From assembly GCA_000316135.1 (NCBI GenBank), contig JH993971.1, forward strand, positions 70,417 through 93,051: DNA of 22,635 nt. The letters run 5' to 3'. The stretch's first letter is position 1. Each line of letters opens with the position of its first letter. Under the pieces are notes generated by a model that saw nothing but the letters and a program-made list of their open reading frames with translations, did not search any database and had not been told where the DNA came from. Source of the DNA: Trachipleistophora hominis. Its lineage: Eukaryota; Microsporidia; Pleistophoridae. The position numbers were made by a program, and so were the translations under genes. Of the stretch, positions 1 to 9,695 are shown piece by piece.

Positions 1-394
1 ATAATAATAAAACAAGAAAGGCAACGGAGTAATCATACCAAGAAGTGAAATGGCATCCAGCGAGACACAGTTGCCGTTCATACTCAAACGAAGGCAATTT
101 CCAGTTATTCTTTCATTTGCTATGACAATCCATAAGTGGCAAGGCCAATCGTTTGATAAGATAGATGTTTATTAGTAGCGTGGAAATGTGACAAATAAAT
201 TTAATTATAAGAACAAGATAGGTATTTATCTACACATCCCCATTTTTGTACATGGACAATTGTATGTGGCTTTGTGCAGAGTACGTCATGCAGATGGTCT
301 CAAAGTATACATTGCAGACAATGGCGATCAGGGAAAAGCCAATAACAACTTGGTGTATACAAGGAATGTACTGTGTAATGAATTATTACATTAG
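1..394 (+). pseudogene. Helitron-type Pif1 helicase, decayed C-terminal fragment
   Basis: Read in one frame from about position 14, the translation matches the C-terminal end of the Rep/helicase protein of Helitron transposons: a K-K-G-N-x-V-I-I-P-R segment, then L-P-F-x-L-K-R-R-Q-F-P-V, then A-M-T-I-H-K-W-Q-G-Q-S-F-D-K (the Pif1 helicase motif normally M-T-I-N-K-S-Q-G-Q), and finally H-G-Q-L-Y-V-A-L-C-R-V-R. The frame has three TAA codons at 2-10 and two TAG codons at 173-178, so it cannot be expressed as one protein. The stops lie in a short insertion between D-K-I-D-V-Y and N-K-I-G-I-Y, where the family normally has this motif once. It ends at TAG 392-394. In an active element this helicase unwinds DNA during rolling-circle transposition. 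The rest of the element would lie off the left edge. I saw no clear 3' hairpin plus CTRR terminus after it. Confidence 0.85.
155..232 (+). repeat. imperfect direct repeat, 57-bp spacing, inside the Helitron relic
   Basis: The segments 155-175 and 212-232 are similar (GATAAGATAGATGTTTATTA against AACAAGATAGGTATTTATCT) and lie exactly 57 bp apart, a multiple of three. The intervening DNA carries the two in-frame TAG codons. This looks like a small insertion or local duplication in the helicase motif after the element was already inactive. Confidence 0.5.
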
Positions 395-820
395 ACTAAA
401 ATAGTTTATTTAAAAACTGTAAATTATGCGTGTTTAAACAATACTAATGAAATTTTACAACATGAAATACCACATTAACTTATAATTCCATTTTACATCC
501 ATTTCCGAAAAAAGGATAGCGCAGTTAATTATCGAGTAACATTCGTTTTAAAACCAAATATGTTCGATATAAAACTTGGTTTAAATTGAGATAAAATTTT
601 GATATGCGAGTGCAAAATTTTGACGAACGAATATTCAAAGTTTGTTTAGTTGTAGAACGAAATTATAAACTGGTTATAAGACTGAATTTAACTGTGGTAT
701 ATCCACCGGATAACTCAACTCGATGAAAATCAAATCTGTGTAAAGTGTAAGTATGATAATAATAGAAGCTAACCTCATTTACCCAGAGGGTTATATCTTT
801 TTCCAAAAGCATGTTTATTT
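395..820. other. AT-rich spacer, no gene seen
   Basis: No convincing reading frame, RNA gene or Helitron end was found on either strand. The DNA is AT-rich with frequent stops in all frames. Confidence 0.5.
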
Positions 821-903
821 ATCACCACTGCACACTTCACTAACATGACACATTCTTCTGGTTCGCTGAGGTTTACCATGGTCATCGGCCTTTGGTTCAC
901 GGA
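821..903 (+). repeat. dispersed repeat, copy 1 (diverged)
   Basis: Contains the family landmarks CATTCTTCTGGTTCGCTGAG and CATCGGCCTTTGGTTCACGGA. On the minus strand it reads through S-V-N-Q-R-P-M-T-M-V and stays open past the region where the other copies stop. The spacing of the landmarks matches the better-preserved copies at 12641 and 17514. Confidence 0.65.
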
Positions 904-1299
904 TTTTTTTTCTAAAAGCTGGGTCATCTTTGATAGTTACATTACTCTTAAATAGCAGATATTGCGAGATGAGGCTATTATTAATCAACTTTAACTCACT
1001 TGCAGTTTAATATCTAACTCATCTAATGTTTGAATAATCAATATAGTTTTATATGAATTGACAAATGTTGAAGTAGCACTTACATCCGTTCTATTTAAAC
1101 ATAATACATTATTCCTTCAAGGTGCTATCGCGTTCTATAAAAAAAATAATTTTGTCGATATGATGGGTTCACATACAGTTTCTAGGCTACAACCAGACAA
1201 CCATGTCACACTACCGAGGTCTTTTACTTATTCGAATAATTTTAATTTGCCATATTAGTAACAATTATCGTATAAATACAAGCCGACATCATAACCGTG
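904..1299. other. spacer upstream of the membrane-protein gene
   Basis: An open stretch at 1058-1258 (plus) starts only with TTG and shows no recognisable domain, so it is not called as a gene. No CCC or GGG block precedes the ATG at 1300. Confidence 0.4.
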
Positions 1300-1883
1300 A
1301 TGAATTTTTCCATAAATTTACGCCAAGGAATAAACAACATGACGAATAAAATAGCTGAGATAAACTGCACTACCGATTCACCATCAACACTGAGTGAAAT
1401 AACTAATACTAGGAACACAACAAATTACATCACGGATATATTTGAAAAAACAACCAAAGCGCCCGATACTACAACTATAGTGAATTTGATCGATAACTTA
1501 TTTACAAACACAACAAACATCGCAAGCACTCCTGGATCCCCTTCGACATCTAACATGAATTCCAAGCATGATAATAAACGTCCAACAATGCAACTTACTA
1601 TGGAGGGTTTATGGTTTATAGTAGGAATTTTTGTGCTAATCGCTATTGTTATTGGTCTATTTAGCGTATTAACTAAAAAAACAAAAAGCCAAAGTTACAA
1701 CCATCAGACGAAACGTGCGACAAAAGCGTACAGAAGGATATATCATTCATTGAACCAGAGGACAATACAGAGAGAAATATGGAATTGGGGCGCCAGTTGT
1801 TAGAAGGTAAACCATTAGATAACTTATCTAGTTATTATGTAAAATTTGAGGATTTACATGTGTATAAGGAAACCACTGTTTAA
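1300..1883 (+). CDS. Thr/Ser/Asn-rich single-pass membrane protein, frameshifted at a 7-A run
   Basis: Not a family I recognise. The first ATG is at 1300. Residues 1-100 are rich in Thr, Ser and Asn with several N-x-S/T sites and only one Cys (about 23), as in an exposed stalk. Residues about 104-125 form one strong transmembrane helix (W-F-I-V-G-I-F-V-L-I-A-I-V-I-G-L). No clear N-terminal signal peptide is visible. Directly after the helix lies a run of seven A (1675-1681). In the starting frame the protein then continues with an odd Arg/Trp-containing tail to TAG 1801-1803. From the A-run the -1 frame stays open for about 67 codons to TAA 1881-1883, giving a more natural Lys/Asp/Glu-rich cytoplasmic tail, and AATAAA overlaps that stop. 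I infer a one-base indel at the homopolymer, either real (young pseudogene) or an assembly error; the gene as a whole spans 1300-1883. Role unknown, presumably surface or membrane. Confidence 0.6.
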
Positions 1884-1888
1884 ATAAA
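1883..1888 (+). promoter_or_regulatory. possible poly(A) signal AATAAA
   Basis: AATAAA overlaps the TAA that ends the shifted frame of the preceding gene. This placement supports the later stop as the true end. It is a common hexamer in AT-rich DNA, so weight is modest. Confidence 0.35.
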
Positions 1889-2159
1889 ATATTGCTTATC
1901 CGTATTTTTAACCAAAAAATCTTAGATTCAATACATTTAAGACCTATGAAAATTTTTTATTATACACAGTCTGTGCTACTCCGTTTATGAAACGGGCGAA
2001 CAAGTTAATAATTGTCTTTACAATTTATTTTTCTCTTTTTTAGTTCCTATTCCATGTGGTTAACTCGTTTTTTAGCGATTTGCGCTGTTTAATATCATCG
2101 CCTGAAGACCTTGTAATATAGAGATTCCCTCCTTGAAAAACCAAAAAATGTTGTTTAAC
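1889..2159. other. AT-rich spacer
   Basis: No intact gene. A short plus-strand open piece around 2040-2120 ends at TAG and cannot be told from chance. Confidence 0.35.
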
Positions 2160-3285
2160 ACATATTTAAGGAATTATATAAATGTTTGTTGGAAAGTAGA
2201 GAAATGCTTAGGATTTTTTCGGTATTTAGTGTAGAAGAGGAAACTCTACCATGAAAAATGTAAACAGCAAAAAATGAAGTATACAGATGATAAATTATTT
2301 TGTAACTTACCGAGGTTAAATGGCAAGCCACTGACATTTTCGCACTATTAGTATTCCTATTATCGGTTTAAAAAAACTCATGAACGCATTAGCATGTTCA
2401 AGGAATGAAAAGTATTTTATTTTTAAAAAATATTCAAGGTTATACGTTTGGTAATATTTAAATGAAAAAATTACAACTTATCGTGATAACGAAGATATTT
2501 CGAATATGCAGATAAATATTACAGCCAATATTTGATATGTTTAATGCATATTGTTGTTGAAAAATATGCTTTAAAAAACAATTAACTATAGAAGAAAAGT
2601 GAATATTTTAGAACCAGATTTCGTTCGAGCCATACGTTTATTGGCGTCACAAGATACCATATTAATATGAAAATATTTTATCCTATGCAAAGCAATGGAA
2701 ACTTGAACAAAACTAACTACGACAACAAAAACACCGAAATAATATATTTTTATGGTGTATTTATTACGGAAATACACTTATTGGAATCGTATCGTTTATA
2801 CACTAAGTCAAATAATAGGAGTTTAGGTAAGCTAAGAACACTTTAAATAAAGAAAAAAAATTTAAAAAGAGGAGTTGTATAAGGAAAAAGTTGTTTTGGA
2901 GTGACGTATTAGAGAAAGAAGAAAAAAAGTTGAAGGATGGATCGAAAATTATTAGTATTAGATAATGATTTGTAATGAGAAATACGTAGATTAAAAAGAC
3001 AAAAAGCGTAAATAAGGTTGAATATGAAATTGATTACAAGATGGTTGTCATTGTTCATTATGGTTGTGATGGGATAAAAGGTAATATGATTGATTATATA
3101 AAAAAGATTTCTACGGAAAAGAAAATATTTAGAATTGAAAAATTCATAAAATATAAGGCAAGAAGATTTGACACAAACGGAAAACAATGATTATGAAACA
3201 CAGTTAATGATAAAGCGACGTAAAACTTCGGAGGAAACGAAACAAGAACAAAGTAGCTCATCAAACTGGTCTATTGATGAATGAG
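2160..3285 (+). pseudogene. possible decayed gene(s), unidentified
   Basis: No intact ORF, but the plus strand holds a chain of open, protein-like pieces that change frame: one ending at TGA 2252; one from 2250 to TAG 2349; one from 2338 to TGA 2533 broken only by TAA 2452; a 59-codon ATG-started piece 2667-2846; a Lys/Glu-rich piece about 2866-2965; one from 2990; and a final piece ending S-I-D-E-stop near 3285. From 2820 to 3290 the strand is notably purine-rich, as coding strands of AT-rich genomes are. The opposite-strand frame at 2909-3187 is a Phe/Ile/Leu-rich shadow. No domain is recognised. In DNA this AT-rich, open stretches of 30-60 codons occur by chance, so the call is tentative. 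Confidence 0.3.
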
Positions 3286-5132
3286 TGATAAAAAGTAGGT
3301 AACTAACCTAGAAAAAATTGTAAGAATGACGACGAATTATAAGACGATTATAGAACAATGAACCAAAAATAATGTCTATAAAAAGAATACATGTAAACGC
3401 ATTTGGAAAGATGGTGATTAGCGCTTATATTTGATTTATTACAGCCATATTGTTAAACATAACGAACTCTGATTAAAATATAATTTTATTATTCGAGTAT
3501 GTTAAAGGTGAAGTTATGGATGTATCTGGCAATAATCATAGTATTTTTAAATGTTTCTTTGATCAAGCTAAGAAGATGGTGATCTTGAAATTTACAATAA
3601 TCCATTTGAAAAGTCCTTTTGGGAGAAATGATAAAAAAATAAGCAAAGAATAGGAAATTTTCAAGTATGATGGCTGAAAATCAAATCATAATAACATAAC
3701 AAGATTTTAATGTCAAGTAGTGCAGATTTTTACGCGATAATAAACGGAGAACCTAGAAATTTAAATTGAAAATACAGAATTTTAACAGGTATACATCATT
3801 AAACACCTTCCCGTTTTTTACCACGATTACTGTTGATTATCTTTAAGGAGATATGTTTATAAACGAGACAATTTTATAGATAATCATGTGCTTTTCAAGT
3901 TATATTTAGATAACAATAGTATCATTGTTCTTATACTTTATTAATTTGATAAGAGAAAATGGCGCAAATATCTACGAATGGAAACAGAAGGAAAAGTCAT
4001 AAAGATAGTTATGCTGTCACGTAATCTGCTTTATTAGAAAACTGCATAGAACCATGGAGATGATCTATAATGATGAACTGGTGAGCAAAATGGTAGCATA
4101 ACAGGGCAAAAGGACCAGTAAAATATTTAACAACTATTATTGGATGTATATAGGCAAGTATATTTCAACAGAACATCAACCGAAATGTAAATAGAATAGC
4201 GAATCAGTTTACAGATTTCAGATATCGTTGCAATCAATCATTATATGAATAATATCATCATAAACCCAACATCTTGTTTATTACCATTTGCTTAGATCAT
4301 TGACCAAAAATATTTTGCGTTACAAAAAGGTTTTGCCTGGTATAACATGTGAGCAAATTTCAAAATATTTAAATGATAAAATCAAGCTCCCGATGCGTGA
4401 AGACTACACAAGAAATAGAAAACATTGAAATACAATATATTACAAATTTACGTTTTTGAATTAATAACTCATGAAGTCCAAACATTGTTGCTCATAAACA
4501 TTTATTGACTCATTACCTATAAATACTAATGAGTGAAAATAAAAACATAAACAAGGAATCATTTGTGCGATAAGTGCGGTAGTTTCATCGATGGAACAGC
4601 TGTTATGGAACAACATACTTTGGTGTGAATAGTTTTTGATCAAAAACTATAGGGGAAAATGTTTCATATTTTATCGGTTTTTGGTTGTATTTTGATCATA
4701 TACAACTGTACTAATCCCAAATACATATCAAGATAAGTACTTATCACAATTTTATGAGCATTTTTGGAAATAAGAATCTTAACTGAGCGTTTAGTTCTTA
4801 AACGTGAATCAAAAGAAGTAATTACCTACATTTATAATTTCAGCACAAATAAATCGCACCTCCACTGAAATAATAGTACATGTGTACGATAAAAAAATAA
4901 AAAACTTTCTTGCTATATGATATCTAAAAACAATATTAAAGTATAACATAAGCTTTTTCATGTATCTGAAAATAGTACGTAGTTGTTGCATTATGAAAAC
5001 TTCGTATTATACATGTTATAAGGTAAGTCTTTTTATATCTAACATAGGGATCTAGATATGTTTTGTACATGTATAATGTTTAACAACAGTAATGTTGTAT
5101 GTACTACAACAACATCATTCACTTTGAACATT
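3286..5132. other. long AT-rich region, only fragmentary coding-like pieces
   Basis: Two plus-strand stretches resemble coding DNA but are broken. About 3480-3650 has a 57-codon open piece (with V-K-G-E-V-M-D-V-S-G) that another frame continues. About 4050-4260 is one frame interrupted by single TAA, TAG and TGA codons. No family was recognised, although the second could be a transposase remnant. The minus-strand frames at 4461-4643 and 4809-4991 look like chance. No RNA gene was seen. Confidence 0.3.
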
Positions 5133-5138
5133 TTTATT
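5133..5138 (-). promoter_or_regulatory. possible poly(A) signal for the deacetylase-like gene
   Basis: AATAAA on the minus strand lies about 43 nt after the stop codon at 5181-5183, a sensible position for a 3'-end signal. Confidence 0.4.
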
Positions 5139-5180
5139 TCTACCTCCACACCTTCTTGTCTCTTTGAAAGATACATCCTG

Positions 5181-6005
5181 TTAAAATCCTACCAATAAAA
5201 ATATTAAAAGTGAAAGAGGCACCGTTAGCGTATTGCTGGCAGAACTGCTTCTCTTAAGTTTCTGCGCAGATGCTTTAGAATTAACAGCTGTACCCGGTTG
5301 GTATCCGTTCAAGCATTCATCCATAGTAACAAATTTATACCCGTTCTTCTTCCCAAGAGTTATTATATCTTGCATGATAGGAAAGTCTTTTTCGCGTTCC
5401 TCGTGCAAGAGGAAAATGAACGAATCATACTTGGGGTTGCTTGCGTTGAACACTTTGTTGAGGTATTCTCTCGCAGCATCAACATCCTCTACCTCATAAT
5501 ACAGACAGTACGTGTAATTTGATTGTATTATTTTCTTTTCCATCAGTGCATTGTATACGTCGGCATTCGTTTCACCTGCATCCACAGGTGCACGAGCAAA
5601 CTTTATTTTTGTTTCAGTTTCATTTTGAATAGCCTTTATCTGTTGCTCTATATCTTCTTTAATTTCACCAGAATCCATCTCATCGTAGTTTCTTGTCGGA
5701 TTTACACGTAAACCTACCGTGTGCCCGTCTTCAACAGCCTCGCGCATGTGTTCTGATATATTACCTCTTGTGATGTTTTGTATAGTAAAATGGAATGTTG
5801 CCTTTACATCTTCGTCCCTGAGCATTTCTAGGATGGCTGGTGTATAACCTGTAGGTCCCTCATCAAATGTTAGAGCTATCATTCCTGCTTTAACGCATTT
5901 ATCAGGTAGGATAGCGGCGGAACGTAGCAATGAAAGAAACAGAAACATTGGTTGAATTATTTGTGCCTTTTTATATTTTTTGTTACTTTGTTTGATCAGA
6001 TCCAT
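5181..6005 (-). CDS. chitin-deacetylase-like (polysaccharide deacetylase) protein, probably inactive, GPI-anchored
   Basis: The family (carbohydrate esterase 4, NodB fold) removes acetyl groups from chitin. Residues 42-51 give M-I-A-L-T-F-D-E-G-P, the first family motif, with the metal-binding second Asp replaced by Glu49. The H-(S/T)-x-x-H zinc motif expected near residues 100-104 reads R-V-N-P-T, so both His are lost. R-A-P at 138-140 and L-L-H-E at 199-202 correspond to later motifs. The metal site is thus gone, like the Encephalitozoon cuniculi homologue, which is known to be inactive on chitin oligomers. A signal peptide starts at M20 (M-F-L-F-L-S-L-L), so translation may begin there (5948), giving 255 residues, close to my recollection of the family length; M1 would add a basic 19-residue leader. 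The C-terminus has a Ser/Ala-rich stretch then a hydrophobic tail, as in GPI-anchored proteins. Probable site: plasma membrane or spore wall. No CCC block precedes either ATG. Confidence 0.88.
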   Translation of the reverse strand: MDLIKQSNKKYKKAQIIQPMFLFLSLLRSAAILPDKCVKAGMIALTFDEGPTGYTPAILEMLRDEDVKATFHFTIQNITRGNISEHMREAVEDGHTVGLRVNPTRNYDEMDSGEIKEDIEQQIKAIQNETETKIKFARAPVDAGETNADVYNALMEKKIIQSNYTYCLYYEVEDVDAAREYLNKVFNASNPKYDSFIFLLHEEREKDFPIMQDIITLGKKNGYKFVTMDECLNGYQPGTAVNSKASAQKLKRSSSASNTLTVPLSLLIFLLVGF

Positions 6006-8090
6006 AAATGTAGCTGATTAAAGTTTACGTTCTAGAACGCTATAAACCACAGAACACGTGTTTAATAATTTAATCACGTAATATGAATGTTACTGCAGTA
6101 TTTTTATCTCTAATCACATGGAATTTATGTTTAAGATGAAGCTAAACTGTAATTGTGGTGAATGGCACAAATTAGATGTTTATCAGCATTTAATAAGCGA
6201 TATAATTACGTGTAGCATGTACAATGATAGGTGATATGCGAACCTGAAGAGTGTTTGTGTCTTGTAATGTGTGTAACGACAAATAAAAGCTCTTTTAGTA
6301 AAACAGTCTGTATTAACATTATTCCTTGACTTATCGGAAATTTGTGGTTGATCTAGGATTAAATAACTTAGCAAGCAATTAAAGAAGGCCAATAATAAAC
6401 GTGTTCTTATAACTCAAAAAATAGCAGTCTGTATTATTAATGTATCTTAAGAATGGCCACTTCTTACGGATTTACAGTCAAAAACCAATTCTAACAGTTT
6501 TTTAAGATTGAAGTGTGAAATAAGATTTTTATTACCATATTCCGATAAAAACTATTATATGGGATGATTAATATGATAAAGAAACATATTTAATTAAACT
6601 AAACAATAATAGTAAATCTCATTACTGTACTATTCGAGCAATGATCATATTATGTGACAATGAAGTTATGATTTATTAACCATTTAAGTATAACACGGCA
6701 GTGAAAATTACGGCTGAGTCGAGCCACATGAGATTTTATTTGTCTGATATTAAACGTTACAAGTCTAAAAGAAGATATTGATGGTACATGTTCACATAGA
6801 CAATATTGAACGTGGCATATAGCTCTAATGGTAAATAAACGTTTCCTTTGGTGCCGTAGTAAAAGTTAAATATGCTCTTATGTTTCTGATTATTGTGATT
6901 TGAAGATAGAACATCGTTTAAAAGATAACCAAATAGATACTATATCATCATAACAGATAAAAATTTAGTTTAAAACTATAAAAACGATTGAAAACCTTTC
7001 GAGTATCTACGTGTAGATCAGAAACTACATATGACGATTCACAAATTAAATCATATTGATAAATCACAGTAATTATACATAATTTAATAGATATTGACGT
7101 ATTATTACTTATAATAGGTCTGTAATAGTTGATATTTAACATTCATTTATGTTCCTGTTTCCACCATCAAAACAAAATGAAAAAATCACATATTTGATTA
7201 TATATATGTCGAAAAATGGACTTTTACTTATGTTAAAATTCAGAATAGTGATTGGTTAGGTAAAATTTTATATTACACTATGTATTTAGATACTTGCAAA
7301 GGGCGGTGTGACGACAAAATTTTTAATTTTGAATAAAATATTAACATACGTATACTAATCAAGATTTTCATGTTTATATTAATTTTAAAGTTAATCGAAT
7401 CATCTGTCGATGCGATTACGGCATTCCAAACACGGAAAATTAGATTGCTTCCTCGAATTGGCTATATTATATTCTCATTTTGTGTATACAATGTTGTCCT
7501 TTGATATTTCTAATTTTGTTTTCCATGCAATATTATTATGTTATTCGATATGTCCCTGCATTTAAAGGTGTTTTATTCAAAATATCTTTATAACCTGAAA
7601 AAATGTCTTGCTATTAGCAAAAAACATGTTTTTGAACGCAATATCAGCATTATAAAGTTATTGGATCGCATTTGGTTATATTTTTTGAAATTTTGTCATA
7701 CTAGCACGAGTGTACTTTCACAAATTACATAAACCCTAATATTGATTTGACGTACAGAATAGATCACATGGTAATATTTTCTATGTCCAACTTAATTTTC
7801 GGAAAATTTTCATAATAATTATGACTATAGTTAATATTTTAATTCATTTACAATTTACAAGGTTCTTAGGTAAATAGACAACAAGACAATAGTTAATATG
7901 AGTTCCAAGCCGTGATAATTCATAAATAGTGATAAATGATTAAGCGGCCTGAATAATAAGCTTTCTATATTTGGATTATTTTCATGATAATAGGGTGTTA
8001 TACGATCTAAAATTTGAGTTGTCTTTTTTAGAAAATAGCTTTACTTACTATTCTATACAACAAAAGCGCTCTTATAATCACAGAAATCAA
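6006..8090. other. AT-rich intergenic region, no supported gene
   Basis: On the plus strand, ATG 6083 opens an 18-codon hydrophobic, signal-like leader, and an overlapping frame from ATG 6118 runs 38 codons to TGA 6232. A further open piece follows to about 6325. Together these might be a decayed secreted protein. An ATG frame at 7538-7732 (64 codons) has no features that separate it from chance. I saw no RNA gene or repeat. Confidence 0.3.
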
Positions 8091-8117
8091 CCGTGGCCAT
8101 CGATCTTTGATTCATGG
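8091..8117 (+). repeat. dispersed repeat, partial copy 2
   Basis: Matches the right end of the family (GTGGCCATCGATCTTTGATT followed by CATGG). On the minus strand it gives M-N-Q-R-S-M-A-T-V. The upstream part is not recognisable. Confidence 0.5.
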
Positions 8118-8300
8118 TTGAATTAATTTTTTATATCAATAAAAAGACAACTCACAGGCTGCTGGGTCAATTCACGCAGATAAAAGAAATTATTTAACAA
8201 TCCGGTGATACATGAAGAAGCATATGCTGTTATACCACTACCGTGTTCTTAAATTCATCCAGCAATCCTCTAATTAAAATACTATTTTAACTAATATTCA

Positions 8301-8352
8301 GTTTAACTATCTCCTTCGTACATATTATCTGACCAAACACACTCTTCTGGTA
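8301..8352 (+). repeat. dispersed repeat, partial copy 3
   Basis: Matches the left part of the family: GTTTAACTATCTCCTTCGTA, then ACCAAACACACTCTTCTGGT. It resembles the reverse-oriented copy at 15232-15324 most. The right end is missing. Confidence 0.5.
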
Positions 8353-9185
8353 CTAAAAATACTTAAAAGAAAGATTGACACCAACAGAGAATTATTCTTT
8401 AACCTCTTACTGAGGAATGGCGAATACATGGAAAGGACACCATCAAAACGACGGGAATGAACAAACAGATAACGTTTTGTTAAGTGTACACCAATCTAAT
8501 ATACTGTTTTATTAACGGCATAGCACAGCTAGTATTTCATAATTTTCTAAATTCGAATACCAAAAACGCCATTGATGCATCATTTTTGAATATGAGATGA
8601 ATAATTAAACACTCCTTTTAACAAAAATTTGCATCGTTTTAAGATCAAAGGAAGCTCTATAATATTTATCACCGTTTATTAACCAGGAATTATACATAGA
8701 TGATCAACTTAAAACAGTAGTAATTGTGTATTAGCTAAAAATCAAAGAAATTACGCATGTTTTGGTAGAGAAGAAATCTTCTTTAAAATTTACCTGCTTT
8801 ACAGGTTTTACAATTTCTGTAGTTTCAGGATCTCCCTAAAAAATGATGATAACATAAAATCATGAACTAAAGCCTTGAGCTGTTCTTACAAATTAAATAG
8901 ATTCTAACAAAGATATGAATCAAACTGGTATAGAGAAATATATTTAGTGTAACTTTACCAATATCGTACGAATATAAAAAGATATAGTCTTAGCATATTT
9001 ATATGAACGGCATCATAGGTCGTGACGTTACTTATACCTCTTCATTAACATAAAAAAGTCTTTATACATATTATTAGACAGTAACTTTCACTGCACCAAC
9101 AAACAATTCCCATCACAATCATTTTACTGATATGCTACCATTTCATACTATTTCACCATACTCACAGCTTCTTGCATATACCACA
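8353..9185. other. AT-rich spacer, nothing supported
   Basis: No gene or RNA recognised on either strand. A few CA-rich stretches (about 9090-9180) vaguely resemble the dispersed repeat but cannot be aligned convincingly. Confidence 0.4.
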
Positions 9186-9546
9186 CTATTCAATCTCATC
9201 CATGGTTGATTCACATTCTATTTCGACTGAATGCAAGTCATTCTCGAAATCAAACCCCATGATCTCGTATACTAGTCTGTTTCTTTCAAGATAGTTCAAA
9301 TTAGAAGTTAACACTTACTTTGCCATTAAAATCTGCTGATTTGATTTTAATGAATAGATTTACATTTTGATTGGAGTCAAACGTTTTTTTTACCACCAAG
9401 TTTTTTACATTCAAGGCGTTCCGTATTTTTTCTTCAATCTGAGTGTTCAATAACATTTGATGGGATGGGTGAACTTTTAGATAATAGGTTGGTGAGTTAC
9501 AACTAGAAATGAGTAAACGTGTCTTATTAGATGATGTGTGGTACAT
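9186..9546 (-). CDS. BolA-like protein, split by a putative 22-nt intron
   Basis: BolA proteins pair with monothiol glutaredoxins and act in iron-sulfur cluster transfer or iron sensing. Exon 1 (9546-9319, 76 codons) contains T-Q-I-E-E-K-I-R-N-A-L-N-V and ends F-I-K-I-K-S-A-D-F-N-G-K, the family's helix 1 and the strand ending F-x-G-K. It meets a perfect GTAAGT at 9318, and unspliced reading stops five codons later. A shifted frame from 9296 gives N-Y-L-E-R-N-R-L-V-Y-E, matching the family signature L-x-R-H-R-x-V-Y at exactly the expected spacing after G-K. It continues through L-H-S-V-E-I-E to TAG 9186-9188, giving 112 residues in total. The His normally in R-H-R (an Fe-S ligand with glutaredoxin) is Asn, and the His of H-F is Leu, so metal binding may be lost. 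Residues 1-30 are Ser/Thr/Lys-containing with no acid, conceivably a mitosome-targeting leader; M31 is an alternative start. Family confidence is good, splicing uncertain. Confidence 0.65.
9297..9318 (-). other. putative short intron of the BolA-like gene
   Basis: Starts GTAAGT and contains TTAAC, resembling microsporidian donor and branch-point sequences. Removing exactly 22 nt restores the BolA reading frame and spacing. The last bases would be TTG, not the usual AG. The nearest downstream AGs would give 36, 42 or 47 nt, none of which keeps the frame. Either the acceptor has mutated, the junction is unusual, or this is a frameshift lesion that happens to look like an intron. Confidence 0.4.
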
Positions 9547-9695
9547 TTTAATGTTCTAATGTTGCGATATAAGTAAAAACGCACGTAAAGAGCACAAGAG
9601 ATGTATGTTGACAACAAACAAAATGAAGAAACAAGCGCTATTAACCTGTCTTGTGTTCTAAATTTTATCTCTGTGCAATATCACAAAATTGCTGA
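9547..9695. other. spacer between the BolA-like gene and a broken gene
   Basis: Short AT-rich interval holding the upstream region of the BolA-like gene (start 9546). No CCC or GGG block lies near that ATG. Confidence 0.4.

Noticed and set aside
1058..1258. 66-codon plus-strand open frame
   Set aside because: Only a TTG start, no recognised domain, and a length expected by chance at this AT content.
1674..1682. Programmed -1 ribosomal frameshift site at the 7-A run
   Set aside because: The heptamer A-AAA-AAC is not in the correct phase relative to the starting frame (that frame reads ACT-AAA-AAA-ACA). A simple one-base indel explains the shift more cheaply, although slippage is not excluded.
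2909..3187. 92-residue minus-strand ORF
   Set aside because: Phe/Ile/Leu/Asn-rich with no motif. It is the complement of a purine-rich stretch in which the plus strand looks more protein-like.
4050..4260. ISXO2-like transposase catalytic region (N-C-I-E-P ... I-Y-N-D-E)
   Set aside because: The resemblance is a handful of residues in a frame with several stops, and the following sequence does not match the family.
5233..5711. Plus-strand ORFs opposite the deacetylase-like gene
   Set aside because: They overlap a gene with clear family motifs on the other strand and have no domains.
7538..7732. 64-codon ATG frame on the plus strand
   Set aside because: Length is within chance expectation. 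There is no signal, domain, CCC block or neighbour evidence.
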